Positions 8,184 to 15,391 of a stretch of 64,000 nt of DNA are shown here, piece after piece; position 1 is the stretch's first letter; every line of letters starts with the position of its first letter. Under the pieces are notes generated by a model, which saw only the letters and a list, made by a program, of their open reading frames with translations, was not told the origin of the DNA and did no database searches. The position numbers and the translations under genes were made by a program. The stretch covers positions 4,650,001-4,714,000 of the forward strand of contig NZ_CP013909.1 of assembly GCF_001507645.1 (NCBI RefSeq). Direction: 5' to 3'. The stretch is from Hymenobacter sedentarius (lineage in GTDB: Bacteria; Bacteroidota; Bacteroidia; Cytophagales; Hymenobacteraceae).

Positions 8184-8953
8184 AGCTCCGTTTTTAGCGT
8201 GCCATTGATGTGCAGCGCATGCTCAATAATTACTTTCTCAACGCCGTAATTTAACGCATCAAATGCATTTTCTAATTTCGGCAACATGCCAGCCGCAATT
8301 ATTCCCTGTTCTTTTAATTCCGTGTAATTGACCGGAGTAATTTTAGGAATTACTGATTGATTATCGTTGACGTCCGTTAACACTCCGTTTTTCTCAAAGC
8401 AGAAATGCAGCTCCACGGCGTATTGCTGGCTCAGCGCTTTGGCCAGTGAAGCGGCAATCGTATCGGCGTTGGTATTGAGCAACTGGCCGTGGCCGTCGTG
8501 GTTTATGGGGCAGAATACGGGCGTCAGGCCCAGTTCCAGAAACTGGTGAATCAGGCTGGCGTTGATGCTCGTCTCGTCCAAGTCGCCCACAAAGCCGTAG
8601 TCTATTTCACGCACCGGCCGCTTCACGGCCTGAATTACGTTGCCATCGGCCCCGCTGAGGCCCAAGGCATTGACGCCTAGTTTTTGCAAGCCGGCCACTA
8701 CTTGCTTGTTGGTTTTGCCAGCGTAAAACATGGTGACGATGTCCAGCGTGGCCGCATCGGTGATGCGTCGGCCGTTCACCATTTGCGGGGCAATGCCCAG
8801 ATTGGTCATCATTTCGCTGGCGCCTTTGCCCCCGCCGTGCACGAGAATTTTGGGCCCGCTGACTTCCGAAAACAGCCGCAGAAATTCCAGCAAATCGGGC
8901 TCGTGGTCGATAATACCACCGCCTATTTTAAATATCTTGAGCTGGGATTTCAT
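8171..8953 (-). CDS. argB: N-acetylglutamate kinase
   Basis: Phosphorylates N-acyl-glutamate, the second step of arginine synthesis. The 260-residue product has the amino-acid-kinase fold markers KIGGG (9-13), HGGGKGAS (about 39-46) and NADTIAASLA. It is the first gene of the leftward argB-argE-argH set and is divergent from the GNAT-argG operon. The 3' third of the gene (about 8171-8400) is near 40% G+C by hand count over 8281-8400, against about 58% at 8521-8580. No convincing -33/-7 pair was found for its promoter. Confidence 0.94.
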   Translation of the reverse strand: MKSQLKIFKIGGGIIDHEPDLLEFLRLFSEVSGPKILVHGGGKGASEMMTNLGIAPQMVNGRRITDAATLDIVTMFYAGKTNKQVVAGLQKLGVNALGLSGADGNVIQAVKRPVREIDYGFVGDLDETSINASLIHQFLELGLTPVFCPINHDGHGQLLNTNADTIAASLAKALSQQYAVELHFCFEKNGVLTDVNDNQSVIPKITPVNYTELKEQGIIAAGMLPKLENAFDALNYGVEKVIIEHALHINGTLKTELCMN

Positions 8954-9019
8954 TATTACTTAAATATTTACGCAGTTGCTTGGTTGGCAGCCGATATTTC
9001 AAAATAACGTTGGGTTTTG

Positions 9020-9051
9020 TTGCAGGCAAAAGTAGGGGCTTTTACCTTTGC
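9020..9051 (+). promoter_or_regulatory. Rightward arginine operon promoter
   Basis: TTG at 9020-9022 and TACCTTTGC at 9043-9051 are separated by 20 bp, matching the Bacteroidetes -33/-7 layout. The expected start site is near 9058, about 320 nt upstream of the GNAT start at 9378. Confidence 0.6.
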
Positions 9052-9112
9052 GCCAGAATTGAACCACTTGGTATAGTTGCTCGTTTAAGCGACCGAACCA
9101 GTTTTCACCGCC

Positions 9113-9230
9113 ATGTCCCCTTCGGTTTATACGTCTAGCATGCTTGCCCTTGCCGCCTGGCCAGGAATAGCCGGCGTATGCGAAACCGCTTGCGCACTGG
9201 TGCGACGACCCTAGCGGCTTCAACAGCCGC
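9113..9230 (+). promoter_or_regulatory. Possible attenuator: leader ORF ending in Arg-Arg-Pro-stop plus hairpin
   Basis: A 33-codon frame begins at ATG 9113 and ends VRRP-stop, with tandem CGA arginine codons at 9203-9208 and TAG at 9212-9214. A 6-bp perfect stem (9214-9219 with 9225-9230) begins at the stop codon. The layout recalls ribosome-mediated attenuation, but two Arg codons are few and no classical T-run follows. Speculative. Confidence 0.2.
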
Positions 9231-9377
9231 ATGTTGGCCCCTTGGCCAGCCCTTTTGAGCCGGGCTAGTATCCGCTCAACTTACAGACAGGTTTGGGCTT
9301 TAGCAGGGATTCCCCGTAAACAACAACGGCGGGGTTACCGGAGAGCCGCGCATCTATCCCTAAGTATTTTATAATCA

Positions 9378-10004
9378 ATGACAATTCGGGTTGCAACGGA
9401 AGCGGACGCTCAGTACGCTGACTTATTATGCCAATGGTACGTTGAGTCGGCCAAAACGCGCGGCACCGGCATCGCCAAGCGCGAGCCAGCCTACGTGGCC
9501 CAGAAAATGGCCAGCGGCGACAGCATCATTGCCTTCGTCGACGGCGAGCTGGCCGGCTTTTGCTACATCGAAACGTTTGACGACAAGACCTTTGTCGTCA
9601 ATTCGGGCCTGATAGTCAATGCCGAAATTCGCAAGGGTGGCGTGGGCCGGGCCATCAAGCAAGCGGTGTTCAACCTCTCGCGCACCAAGTACCCGCAGGC
9701 CAAGATTTTCGGTATTACGACCAGCCTGGCCGTAATGAAAATCAACACCGATTTGGGGTACGAGCCCGTGACGTTCTCGGAGCTCACGTCCAGCGAAGAC
9801 TTCTGGAAAGGCTGCAAAAGCTGCAAAAACTACGGCATCCTGATGGAGAACGAGCGCAAGATGTGCCTCTGCACCGGCATGCTCTTCGACGCTGCCGACA
9901 AGCTCGTGCAGGTGCAAGTGCCGGATTTTGCTGCCGTCGCCACTCCTGCCCTGCCCGTTGCCCACGACTCTGCTACTGACCCTGAAACCGATTCTGCATT
10001 ATGA
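9378..10004 (+). CDS. GNAT acyltransferase, candidate N-acylglutamate synthase
   Basis: A 208-residue GNAT-fold protein; the acyl-CoA loop region is NAEIRKGGVGRAIKQAV (about 77-93). A C-terminal Cys cluster, GCKSCKNYGI and MCLCTG, follows the fold and could bind a metal. It is the first gene of the rightward arginine operon and overlaps argG by 4 nt (ATGA). No argA or argJ is present in the window, so this gene probably supplies the first step, acylation of glutamate; that is inference from context. The acyl donor (acetyl- or succinyl-CoA) cannot be read. The last 25 residues are low-complexity. Confidence 0.75.
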   Translation: MTIRVATEADAQYADLLCQWYVESAKTRGTGIAKREPAYVAQKMASGDSIIAFVDGELAGFCYIETFDDKTFVVNSGLIVNAEIRKGGVGRAIKQAVFNLSRTKYPQAKIFGITTSLAVMKINTDLGYEPVTFSELTSSEDFWKGCKSCKNYGILMENERKMCLCTGMLFDAADKLVQVQVPDFAAVATPALPVAHDSATDPETDSAL

Positions 10005-11191
10005 AGAAAAAAGCCATACTGGCCTACAGCGGCGGCCTCGACACGTCGTTTTGCGCCGTGTATTTGTCACGCGAGCTCAACCTGGAAGTGCATACCGTCA
10101 TCGTCAACTCCGGCGGCTTTTCGGCCGAGGAATTGGCCAGCATCGAGAAGCGTGCCTACGAGCTGGGCTCGGTGAAGCACGAAGTCATTGACGTGACCGA
10201 CCGGTTTTACCACGACTGCCTGCGCTACCTGCTGTTTGGCAACGTGCTCAAGAACGACACCTATCCCCTATCCGTGAGTGCCGAGCGCATGTTCCAGTCC
10301 TTGGCCATCGCCGAATATGCGCGGGCCAATGAGGCCGACTACATCGTGCACGGCAGCACCGGCGCCGGCAACGACCAAGTGCGTTTCGACGTGGCTTTTT
10401 CGGTGATTGCGCCCAAAACGGAGATTCTCACGCCCATCCGCGACCTGAAACTCTCGCGCCAGGCCGAGATTGAGTACCTGCAGAAACAGGGCTTCGAAAT
10501 GAGCTGGGAAAAGGCCCGCTATTCTATTAACAAAGGCATCTGGGGCACCAGCGTGGGTGGCGTCGAAACGCTGACCTCGCACGAAGCCCTGCCCGACAGC
10601 GCCTACCCCTCGCAGCTGCAGCGCCAGGATTCGGAGCGCGTGGAAATCACCTTCGAAAAGGGCGAACCGGTGGCGCTAAATGGCGAGACGCTGGCGCCCG
10701 TTGAGCTGATTCAGAAGCTGAACGAGTTGGGCTCGGCCTTCGCCATTGGCCGCGACATTCACGTGGGCGACACCATTCTGGGCATTAAGGGCCGCGTGGG
10801 CTTTGAGGCGCCCGCACCGCTTATCCTCATTAAGGCGCACCACTTGCTGGAAAAGCACACCAGCACCCGCTGGCAGCTGTTGCACAAGGACTACATCGCC
10901 AACTGGTACGGCACGCTGCTGCACGAGGCGCAGTACCTCGACCCGGTGATGCGCGACATGGAAGCCTTCCTCACGTCGTCGCAGAATCACGTGTCGGGCA
11001 AGGTGTTCGTGCAGCTCAAGCCGTATCAATTCGACCTGCTCGGCATCGAGTCGAAGTACGACATGATGCAGTCGAAAGTGGCTACCTACGGCGAAGAAAA
11101 CAACGCCTGGGACGCCCGTGATGCCCGTGGCTTTATCAAGATTTTCGGCAACCAGCTGAAAATTAGCGCCAGCCTCAACGATGAAAATTAA
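10001..11191 (+). CDS. argG: Argininosuccinate synthase
   Basis: Joins citrulline and aspartate with ATP to form argininosuccinate in the cytoplasm. The 396-residue protein begins with the PP-loop motif SGGLDTS (10-16) and contains HGSTGAGNDQVRFD, a known ATP/citrulline-binding segment. Its start overlaps the GNAT stop (ATGA) and its end overlaps argC by 11 nt, so the four genes are translationally coupled. The sequence is of the longer, Bacteroidetes-type class, with substitutions such as NKGIWGTSVGG. Confidence 0.95.
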   Translation: MKKKAILAYSGGLDTSFCAVYLSRELNLEVHTVIVNSGGFSAEELASIEKRAYELGSVKHEVIDVTDRFYHDCLRYLLFGNVLKNDTYPLSVSAERMFQSLAIAEYARANEADYIVHGSTGAGNDQVRFDVAFSVIAPKTEILTPIRDLKLSRQAEIEYLQKQGFEMSWEKARYSINKGIWGTSVGGVETLTSHEALPDSAYPSQLQRQDSERVEITFEKGEPVALNGETLAPVELIQKLNELGSAFAIGRDIHVGDTILGIKGRVGFEAPAPLILIKAHHLLEKHTSTRWQLLHKDYIANWYGTLLHEAQYLDPVMRDMEAFLTSSQNHVSGKVFVQLKPYQFDLLGIESKYDMMQSKVATYGEENNAWDARDARGFIKIFGNQLKISASLNDEN

Positions 11192-12161
11192 GGCCGGCAT
11201 TGTGGGCGGCGCCGGCTACACGGCCGGCGAGCTCCTGCGCATTTTGCTCCACCACAAGTTCGTGGAGCTGGGCGGCATCGTCAGTTCTTCCAACGCCGGG
11301 AATCCCCTTCACCAGGTGCACGACGACCTGCTCGGCGACACCGAGCTGGTGTTTGCTTCGGAGCTGGCCGGCGACGAAGACGTGGTGTTTCTGTGCCTGG
11401 GTCACGGCAACTCCAAATCTTGGCTGGCGAAGAACTCCTTGCCCGAAATTACCCACGTCATCGACCTGAGCAACGACTTCCGCTTAGCCGCCGACCAGGA
11501 ATTCGATGGCCGCGAGTTTGTGTACGGCTTGCCGGAATTGAACAAAAGCCGCATCCAGCAGGCCCAGAGCATTGCCAATCCCGGCTGCTTTGCCACCGCC
11601 ATTCAGCTAGCGCTGCTGCCACTGGCGCAGGCCGGTAAGCTCACAGATGATGTGCACGTGTCGGCCATCACCGGCTCCACGGGCGCGGGCCAGAGCTTGT
11701 CGGAAACGGTGCACTTCTCGTGGCGCACCAACAACGTGTCCATCTACAAGCCCTTCACCCACCAGCACCTCGGCGAAATCGGCGAGAGCCTGGCGCAGCT
11801 GCAGCCGCAGTTGGACCTCGACATCAACTTCATCCCCTACCGCGGTAATTTCTCGCGGGGCATTTTCGCCAGCGTCTACACGCCGTCAGACTTGAGCCAG
11901 GATGAGGCGCGCGAGATGTACAAGAATTTCTACGCCGAGGCGCCGTTCACCACGGTTTCGGACAAGGAAATCCACCTTAAGCAGGTTGTCAACACCAACA
12001 AATGCCTACTGCACGTGCAGAAACTTGGTAAGCAGCTGCTCATTACCTCGGTTATCGACAACCTGGTGAAGGGCGCTTCGGGGCAGGCCGTCCAGAATAT
12101 GAACCTGCTTTTTGGCCTACCGGAAACCACGGGCCTTCACCTCAAATCGGTGCTTTTCTAA
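11181..12161 (+). CDS. argC: N-acetyl-gamma-glutamyl-phosphate reductase
   Basis: NADPH-dependent reduction of N-acyl-glutamyl phosphate to the semialdehyde, the third pathway step. The 326-residue product has the nucleotide-binding GGAGYTAGEL (9-18) and the catalytic Cys136 in NPGCFAT; a later His (KPFTHQHLGEI) fits the substrate site. It overlaps argG by 11 nt and argD by 1 nt (TAATG). Confidence 0.96.
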   Translation: MKIKAGIVGGAGYTAGELLRILLHHKFVELGGIVSSSNAGNPLHQVHDDLLGDTELVFASELAGDEDVVFLCLGHGNSKSWLAKNSLPEITHVIDLSNDFRLAADQEFDGREFVYGLPELNKSRIQQAQSIANPGCFATAIQLALLPLAQAGKLTDDVHVSAITGSTGAGQSLSETVHFSWRTNNVSIYKPFTHQHLGEIGESLAQLQPQLDLDINFIPYRGNFSRGIFASVYTPSDLSQDEAREMYKNFYAEAPFTTVSDKEIHLKQVVNTNKCLLHVQKLGKQLLITSVIDNLVKGASGQAVQNMNLLFGLPETTGLHLKSVLF

Positions 12162-13300
12162 TGGAGCTTTTCAACGTTTATCCGCTCGTCAACATCACGC
12201 CGGTAAAAGGGCTGGGCGCCAAACTCTGGGACGACAAGGGCCGGGAATACCTGGATTTCTACGGCGGCCACGCCGTTATTTCCATCGGCCACAGCCACCC
12301 GCACTACGTGCAGCGCCTCACGGAGCAGCTGCAGAACATCGGTTTCTACTCCAACTCGGTGCAGATTCCGATTCAGCAGGAGTTGGCGCACAAGTTGGGC
12401 CAGGTGTCAGGCTACGAGGACTACTCCTTATTCCTGTGCAACTCCGGCGCTGAGGCGAACGAGAATGCGCTGAAGCTGGCGTCGTTCCACACCGGAAAAA
12501 GCCGCGTCATTGCTTTTAAAGGTGCTTTCCACGGCCGCACTTCTGGTGCCGTGGCCGCTACCGACAACCCGAAAATCGTCGCTCCCTTCAACGCCGGCCA
12601 CGCCATTTCCTTCGTGGAATACGACTTGGCGGCGGTAGAGCAGCTCCTGCAAGGCGGCGACGTTTGCGCCGTGATTATTGAGCCGATTCAGGGCGTGGGC
12701 GGCATCATCATGCCTTCCGATGAATTCCTCGTTGGTCTGGCCGCGCTGTGCAAACAGTACGGCGCCCTGCTGATTGCCGACGAAGTGCAGAGCGGCTACG
12801 GCCGCAGCGGCAAGTTCTTCGCGCACCAGCACGCCGGCATCCGGCCCGACGTGATTTCGGTGGCCAAAGGCATGGGCAACGGCTTCCCCATCGGCGGCAT
12901 TCTGATTGCGCCGGAGCTGAAAGCATCCTACGGCCTGCTGGGCACCACGTTCGGCGGCAACCACCTGGCCTGCGCCGCCGCGCTGGCCGTGCTGGAGGTT
13001 ATTGAGCAGGAAAACCTCCTGGCCCACGCCACCGAGCTAGGCCAGTACCTGCGCACAGAGCTGGAAGCCAACGCCGGCGCCGAGGAAATACGCGGCCGCG
13101 GCCTGATGGTGGGCATCAAATACGACTTCCCCATCAAGGAAGTGCGCGACCAGCTGCTGTCGGAACACCACATTTTCGTGGGCAATGCCTCCGACCCCAC
13201 GGTGCTCCGCCTGCTGCCGCCGCTCAATATCACCAAGGCGGAAGTCGACCGGTTTTTGCAGGCGCTGTACACACTTATTCCGGCAGAGGCAAGGAAGTAA
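12161..13300 (+). CDS. argD: Acetylornithine aminotransferase
   Basis: PLP-dependent class III aminotransferase forming N-acyl-ornithine from the semialdehyde and glutamate. The 379-residue protein has SGAEANENA (95-103), the PLP-ring Asp207 in IADEVQSGYGR and the Schiff-base Lys236 in SVAKGMGNGFP. The start overlaps the argC stop by 1 nt. After it the operon is interrupted by about 540 bp that hold only a doubtful ORF before carA. Confidence 0.95.
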   Translation: MELFNVYPLVNITPVKGLGAKLWDDKGREYLDFYGGHAVISIGHSHPHYVQRLTEQLQNIGFYSNSVQIPIQQELAHKLGQVSGYEDYSLFLCNSGAEANENALKLASFHTGKSRVIAFKGAFHGRTSGAVAATDNPKIVAPFNAGHAISFVEYDLAAVEQLLQGGDVCAVIIEPIQGVGGIIMPSDEFLVGLAALCKQYGALLIADEVQSGYGRSGKFFAHQHAGIRPDVISVAKGMGNGFPIGGILIAPELKASYGLLGTTFGGNHLACAAALAVLEVIEQENLLAHATELGQYLRTELEANAGAEEIRGRGLMVGIKYDFPIKEVRDQLLSEHHIFVGNASDPTVLRLLPPLNITKAEVDRFLQALYTLIPAEARK

Positions 13301-13328
13301 GCAGCTTAAGAGCTAACTTGCAGCCCCA

Positions 13329-13790
13329 ATGAGTAGCACGATGAAGTTTACGAGCCTGGCTCCCCTTCTGATTAGCTGCACGCTGCCATTGGCCTCTGTT
13401 GCGCAGCCACCGGCTGGCTCTTTCCGCGAAGGAGCTGCCTCTACTTTTTCTTTCCAGCAGTTGTGCCCGCCCGACTTCCCGATGCCTGACATCTGGAAAC
13501 GGCAGTGCGTGGAGCAGATTGATTTACACACTTTCGCTCCCGTTCGGCATCCCTCCTGCATCGGCTGGAACAGACCCTTGATTTATGGTCCTGTTCCAGC
13601 CGAAATTGTATCGGGACGGCTGCAAATGCGGGCTCAGCCGACGTCACCCACCCGCCCAGCGCCCGGCAGCAGCACTTCCCGAATCGGCCCCCTTCCTGCC
13701 AATTGCCCGCTTCCCATTAGCGCTGATGGGTATGATGGGCACCCGCGCCACGGCCCTGCAGCGCAACCAGCCAGGACGCGGCGTGCCTGA
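13329..13790 (+). CDS. Doubtful small secreted protein between argD and carA
   Basis: A 153-codon frame from ATG 13329; a second ATG at 13341 begins a convincing signal peptide (MKFTSLAPLLISCTLPLASVAQ). The middle (residues 30-75) is Cys-containing, while the last 60 residues are Pro/Ser/Arg-rich and look like unselected translation. A strong 13-bp inverted repeat (13561-13603) lies inside it. It could be a real short exported protein, a decayed gene or a chance frame. No family recognised. Confidence 0.3.
   Translation: MSSTMKFTSLAPLLISCTLPLASVAQPPAGSFREGAASTFSFQQLCPPDFPMPDIWKRQCVEQIDLHTFAPVRHPSCIGWNRPLIYGPVPAEIVSGRLQMRAQPTSPTRPAPGSSTSRIGPLPANCPLPISADGYDGHPRHGPAAQPARTRRA
13561..13603. repeat. 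Inverted repeat in the argD-carA gap
   Basis: TCGGCTGGAACAG (13561-13573) is the exact reverse complement of CTGTTCCAGCCGA (13591-13603), with a 17-nt loop. No T-run follows, so it is not a typical terminator. It may be an RNA structure in the arg-car transcript or a repeat remnant. Confidence 0.6.
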
Positions 13791-13838
13791 CTAAGGCCAA
13801 AAATTAACAACAGCATACATCCTTTTTTGCATAACAGA

Positions 13839-14927
13839 GTGGAAAACGCTAAATCGGTAAAACTAGTCCTGGAAGACGGCACCGAAATCCAGGGTACTTC
13901 CTTTGGGGCCTTCACCTCCGCCGCCGGCGAAGTGGTGTTCAGCACGGCCATGACCGGCTATCCCGAAAACCTCACCGACCCGTCCTTCGCCGGCCAGATT
14001 CTGGTGCTCACCTACCCCATGGTGGGCAACTACGGCGTGCCCGGCGAGGACTTATATGAGTCGATTTCGAAGATATTCGAATCCGACCAGATTCACATTG
14101 CCGGCCTGGTGGTGAACTACTACTCCGAAGAGCACAGCCACTGGAACGCCGCCAAAAGCCTCGGCGACTGGCTCAAGGAGTACAACATCCCCGGCATCTT
14201 CGGCGTGGATACCCGCATGCTCACCAAGAAGCTGCGCGAAAAAGGCGCCATGCTGGGCAAGATTGTGGCCGAGCAGGACATCCCGTTTCACGACCCCAAC
14301 CTGGAAAATCTGGTAGCTCAGGTGAGCCAGTCCGGCGTGCAGCGCTACGGCAGCGGCAAGAACAAAATCGTGCTGGTAGACTGCGGCACCAAAACCAACA
14401 TCATCCGCTGCTTCCTGGAGCGCGACGTGGAGCTGATTCGCGTGCCCTGGGACTACGATTTCAACACCCTGGACTACGACGGCCTGTTCCTGAGCAACGG
14501 CCCCGGCGACCCCAAGATGTGCGAGGCCACCATCGCCCACCTCCAAACGGCCCTGCAACAGGACAAGCCCATTTTCGGCATTTGCTTGGGCAACCAGCTC
14601 ATGAGCCTCGCCGCGGGCGGCGACACCTTCAAGCTGAAGTACGGCCACCGCAGCCACAACCAGCCGGTCCTGCTCACGGGCACCAAGCGCAGCTTCATCA
14701 CCAGCCAAAACCACGGCTTCGCGGTAGACACCGCCACGCTGCCCGAGGAGTGGACCATGCTGTTCGAAAACCTGAACGACGGCACCTGCGAAGGCATCAA
14801 ACACAAAACCAAGCCATTCTTCTCCACACAGTTCCACCCCGAAGCCGCTGGCGGCCCGGAGGATACCGAGTATCTGTTTGATGATTTTTTGACGGCCGTG
14901 GCGGAGCATAAAGCGCAGCGAGTCTAA
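13839..14927 (+). CDS. carA: Carbamoyl-phosphate synthase small subunit
   Basis: Glutaminase subunit that passes ammonia to CarB for carbamoyl phosphate, feeding arginine and pyrimidines. The 362-residue protein has an N-terminal CarA domain (LEDGTEIQGTSFG, TAMTGYPENLTDPSF) and a class I amidotransferase domain with the nucleophile Cys249 in GICLGNQ and the His-Glu pair in FHPEA. No ATG is available: GTG 13839 (VENAKSVKL) was preferred to TTG 13827, which would add four residues. It lies in the rightward arginine operon. Confidence 0.93.
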   Translation: MENAKSVKLVLEDGTEIQGTSFGAFTSAAGEVVFSTAMTGYPENLTDPSFAGQILVLTYPMVGNYGVPGEDLYESISKIFESDQIHIAGLVVNYYSEEHSHWNAAKSLGDWLKEYNIPGIFGVDTRMLTKKLREKGAMLGKIVAEQDIPFHDPNLENLVAQVSQSGVQRYGSGKNKIVLVDCGTKTNIIRCFLERDVELIRVPWDYDFNTLDYDGLFLSNGPGDPKMCEATIAHLQTALQQDKPIFGICLGNQLMSLAAGGDTFKLKYGHRSHNQPVLLTGTKRSFITSQNHGFAVDTATLPEEWTMLFENLNDGTCEGIKHKTKPFFSTQFHPEAAGGPEDTEYLFDDFLTAVAEHKAQRV

Positions 14928-14941
14928 GATGACTGTGCGTA

Positions 14942-15328
14942 ATGCAAAGAGGAAAAAGCCTTAGTAAGCGCAAGCACAATAAACGTCCCTCCCCTAAGTC
15001 GGAGAGAAGAGTTGCGCTGGAAGTCGTTTCAGTGATGGCAGCCTCTCTTCTTTCGCTTTATTTCATATCGGTTAAATATTCTGGGTACAAGACAAAGAAT
15101 ATTCTTGAAGACCATACACTTGTGGTTGGCACCATCACCCAAGTTAGAAAACCATACCTCGCAGTTGAGTTTAAAGTTGCTGGTCGGTCTTATTTCTTCA
15201 AACACAGTGTCTCAGACGAACTGATGAAGGGCCGTGCAGCTGGCGATACTGCAGTTGTGATATACTCGCGAGATGACCCTAGCAACGCACAACTCAAGAA
15301 GGGCTTTATTCCGGTCTCAGAAAATTAA
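14942..15328 (+). CDS. Small membrane-anchored hypothetical protein between carA and carB
   Basis: A 128-residue protein with a very basic N terminus (QRGKSLSKRKHNKRPSPKS), one hydrophobic helix at about 25-45 (VALEVVSVMAASLLSLYFI) and a C-terminal beta-rich domain (GTITQVRKPYLAVEFKVAGR, then DTAVVIYSRDDPSNA). It vaguely recalls DUF3592-type domains; not firmly recognised. Base use is unlike its neighbours: 46 of 120 bases are G or C over 15061-15180. It splits two genes that normally sit side by side, which suggests recent acquisition. Confidence 0.65.
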   Translation: MQRGKSLSKRKHNKRPSPKSERRVALEVVSVMAASLLSLYFISVKYSGYKTKNILEDHTLVVGTITQVRKPYLAVEFKVAGRSYFFKHSVSDELMKGRAAGDTAVVIYSRDDPSNAQLKKGFIPVSEN

Positions 15329-15381
15329 ACAACTAATTCCTCCTTCACTGAGGATAGCAAAGTGCTTAGCCCTACAGGTCA

Positions 15382-15389
15382 TACATTTG
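15382..15389 (+). promoter_or_regulatory. -7-like element TACATTTG just before carB
   Basis: The octamer matches TAnnTTTG and ends 2 nt before the ATG at 15392. A TTG at the right distance upstream is not evident. It could give carB its own near-leaderless transcript, independent of the AT-rich gene before it. Confidence 0.35.
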
Positions 15390-15391
15390 AA

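Larger units (their letters stand above)
8954..9377. other. Divergent arginine-locus intergenic region with a long rightward leader
   Basis: These 424 bp separate argB (leftward) from the GNAT gene (rightward). They hold a rightward promoter at 9020-9051, giving an untranslated leader of about 320 nt rich in short hairpins, for example GCGGCT/AGCCGC at 9214-9230. A short open frame with two Arg codons before its stop lies at 9113-9214. I do not recognise a known riboswitch or RNA family. A minus-strand frame at 8999-9232 is open but has no recognisable domain. Confidence 0.5.

Noticed and set aside
8999..9232. 77-codon minus-strand frame inside the arginine leader region
   Set aside because: It lies opposite a convincing rightward promoter and leader and has no recognised domain; conservation data would be needed.
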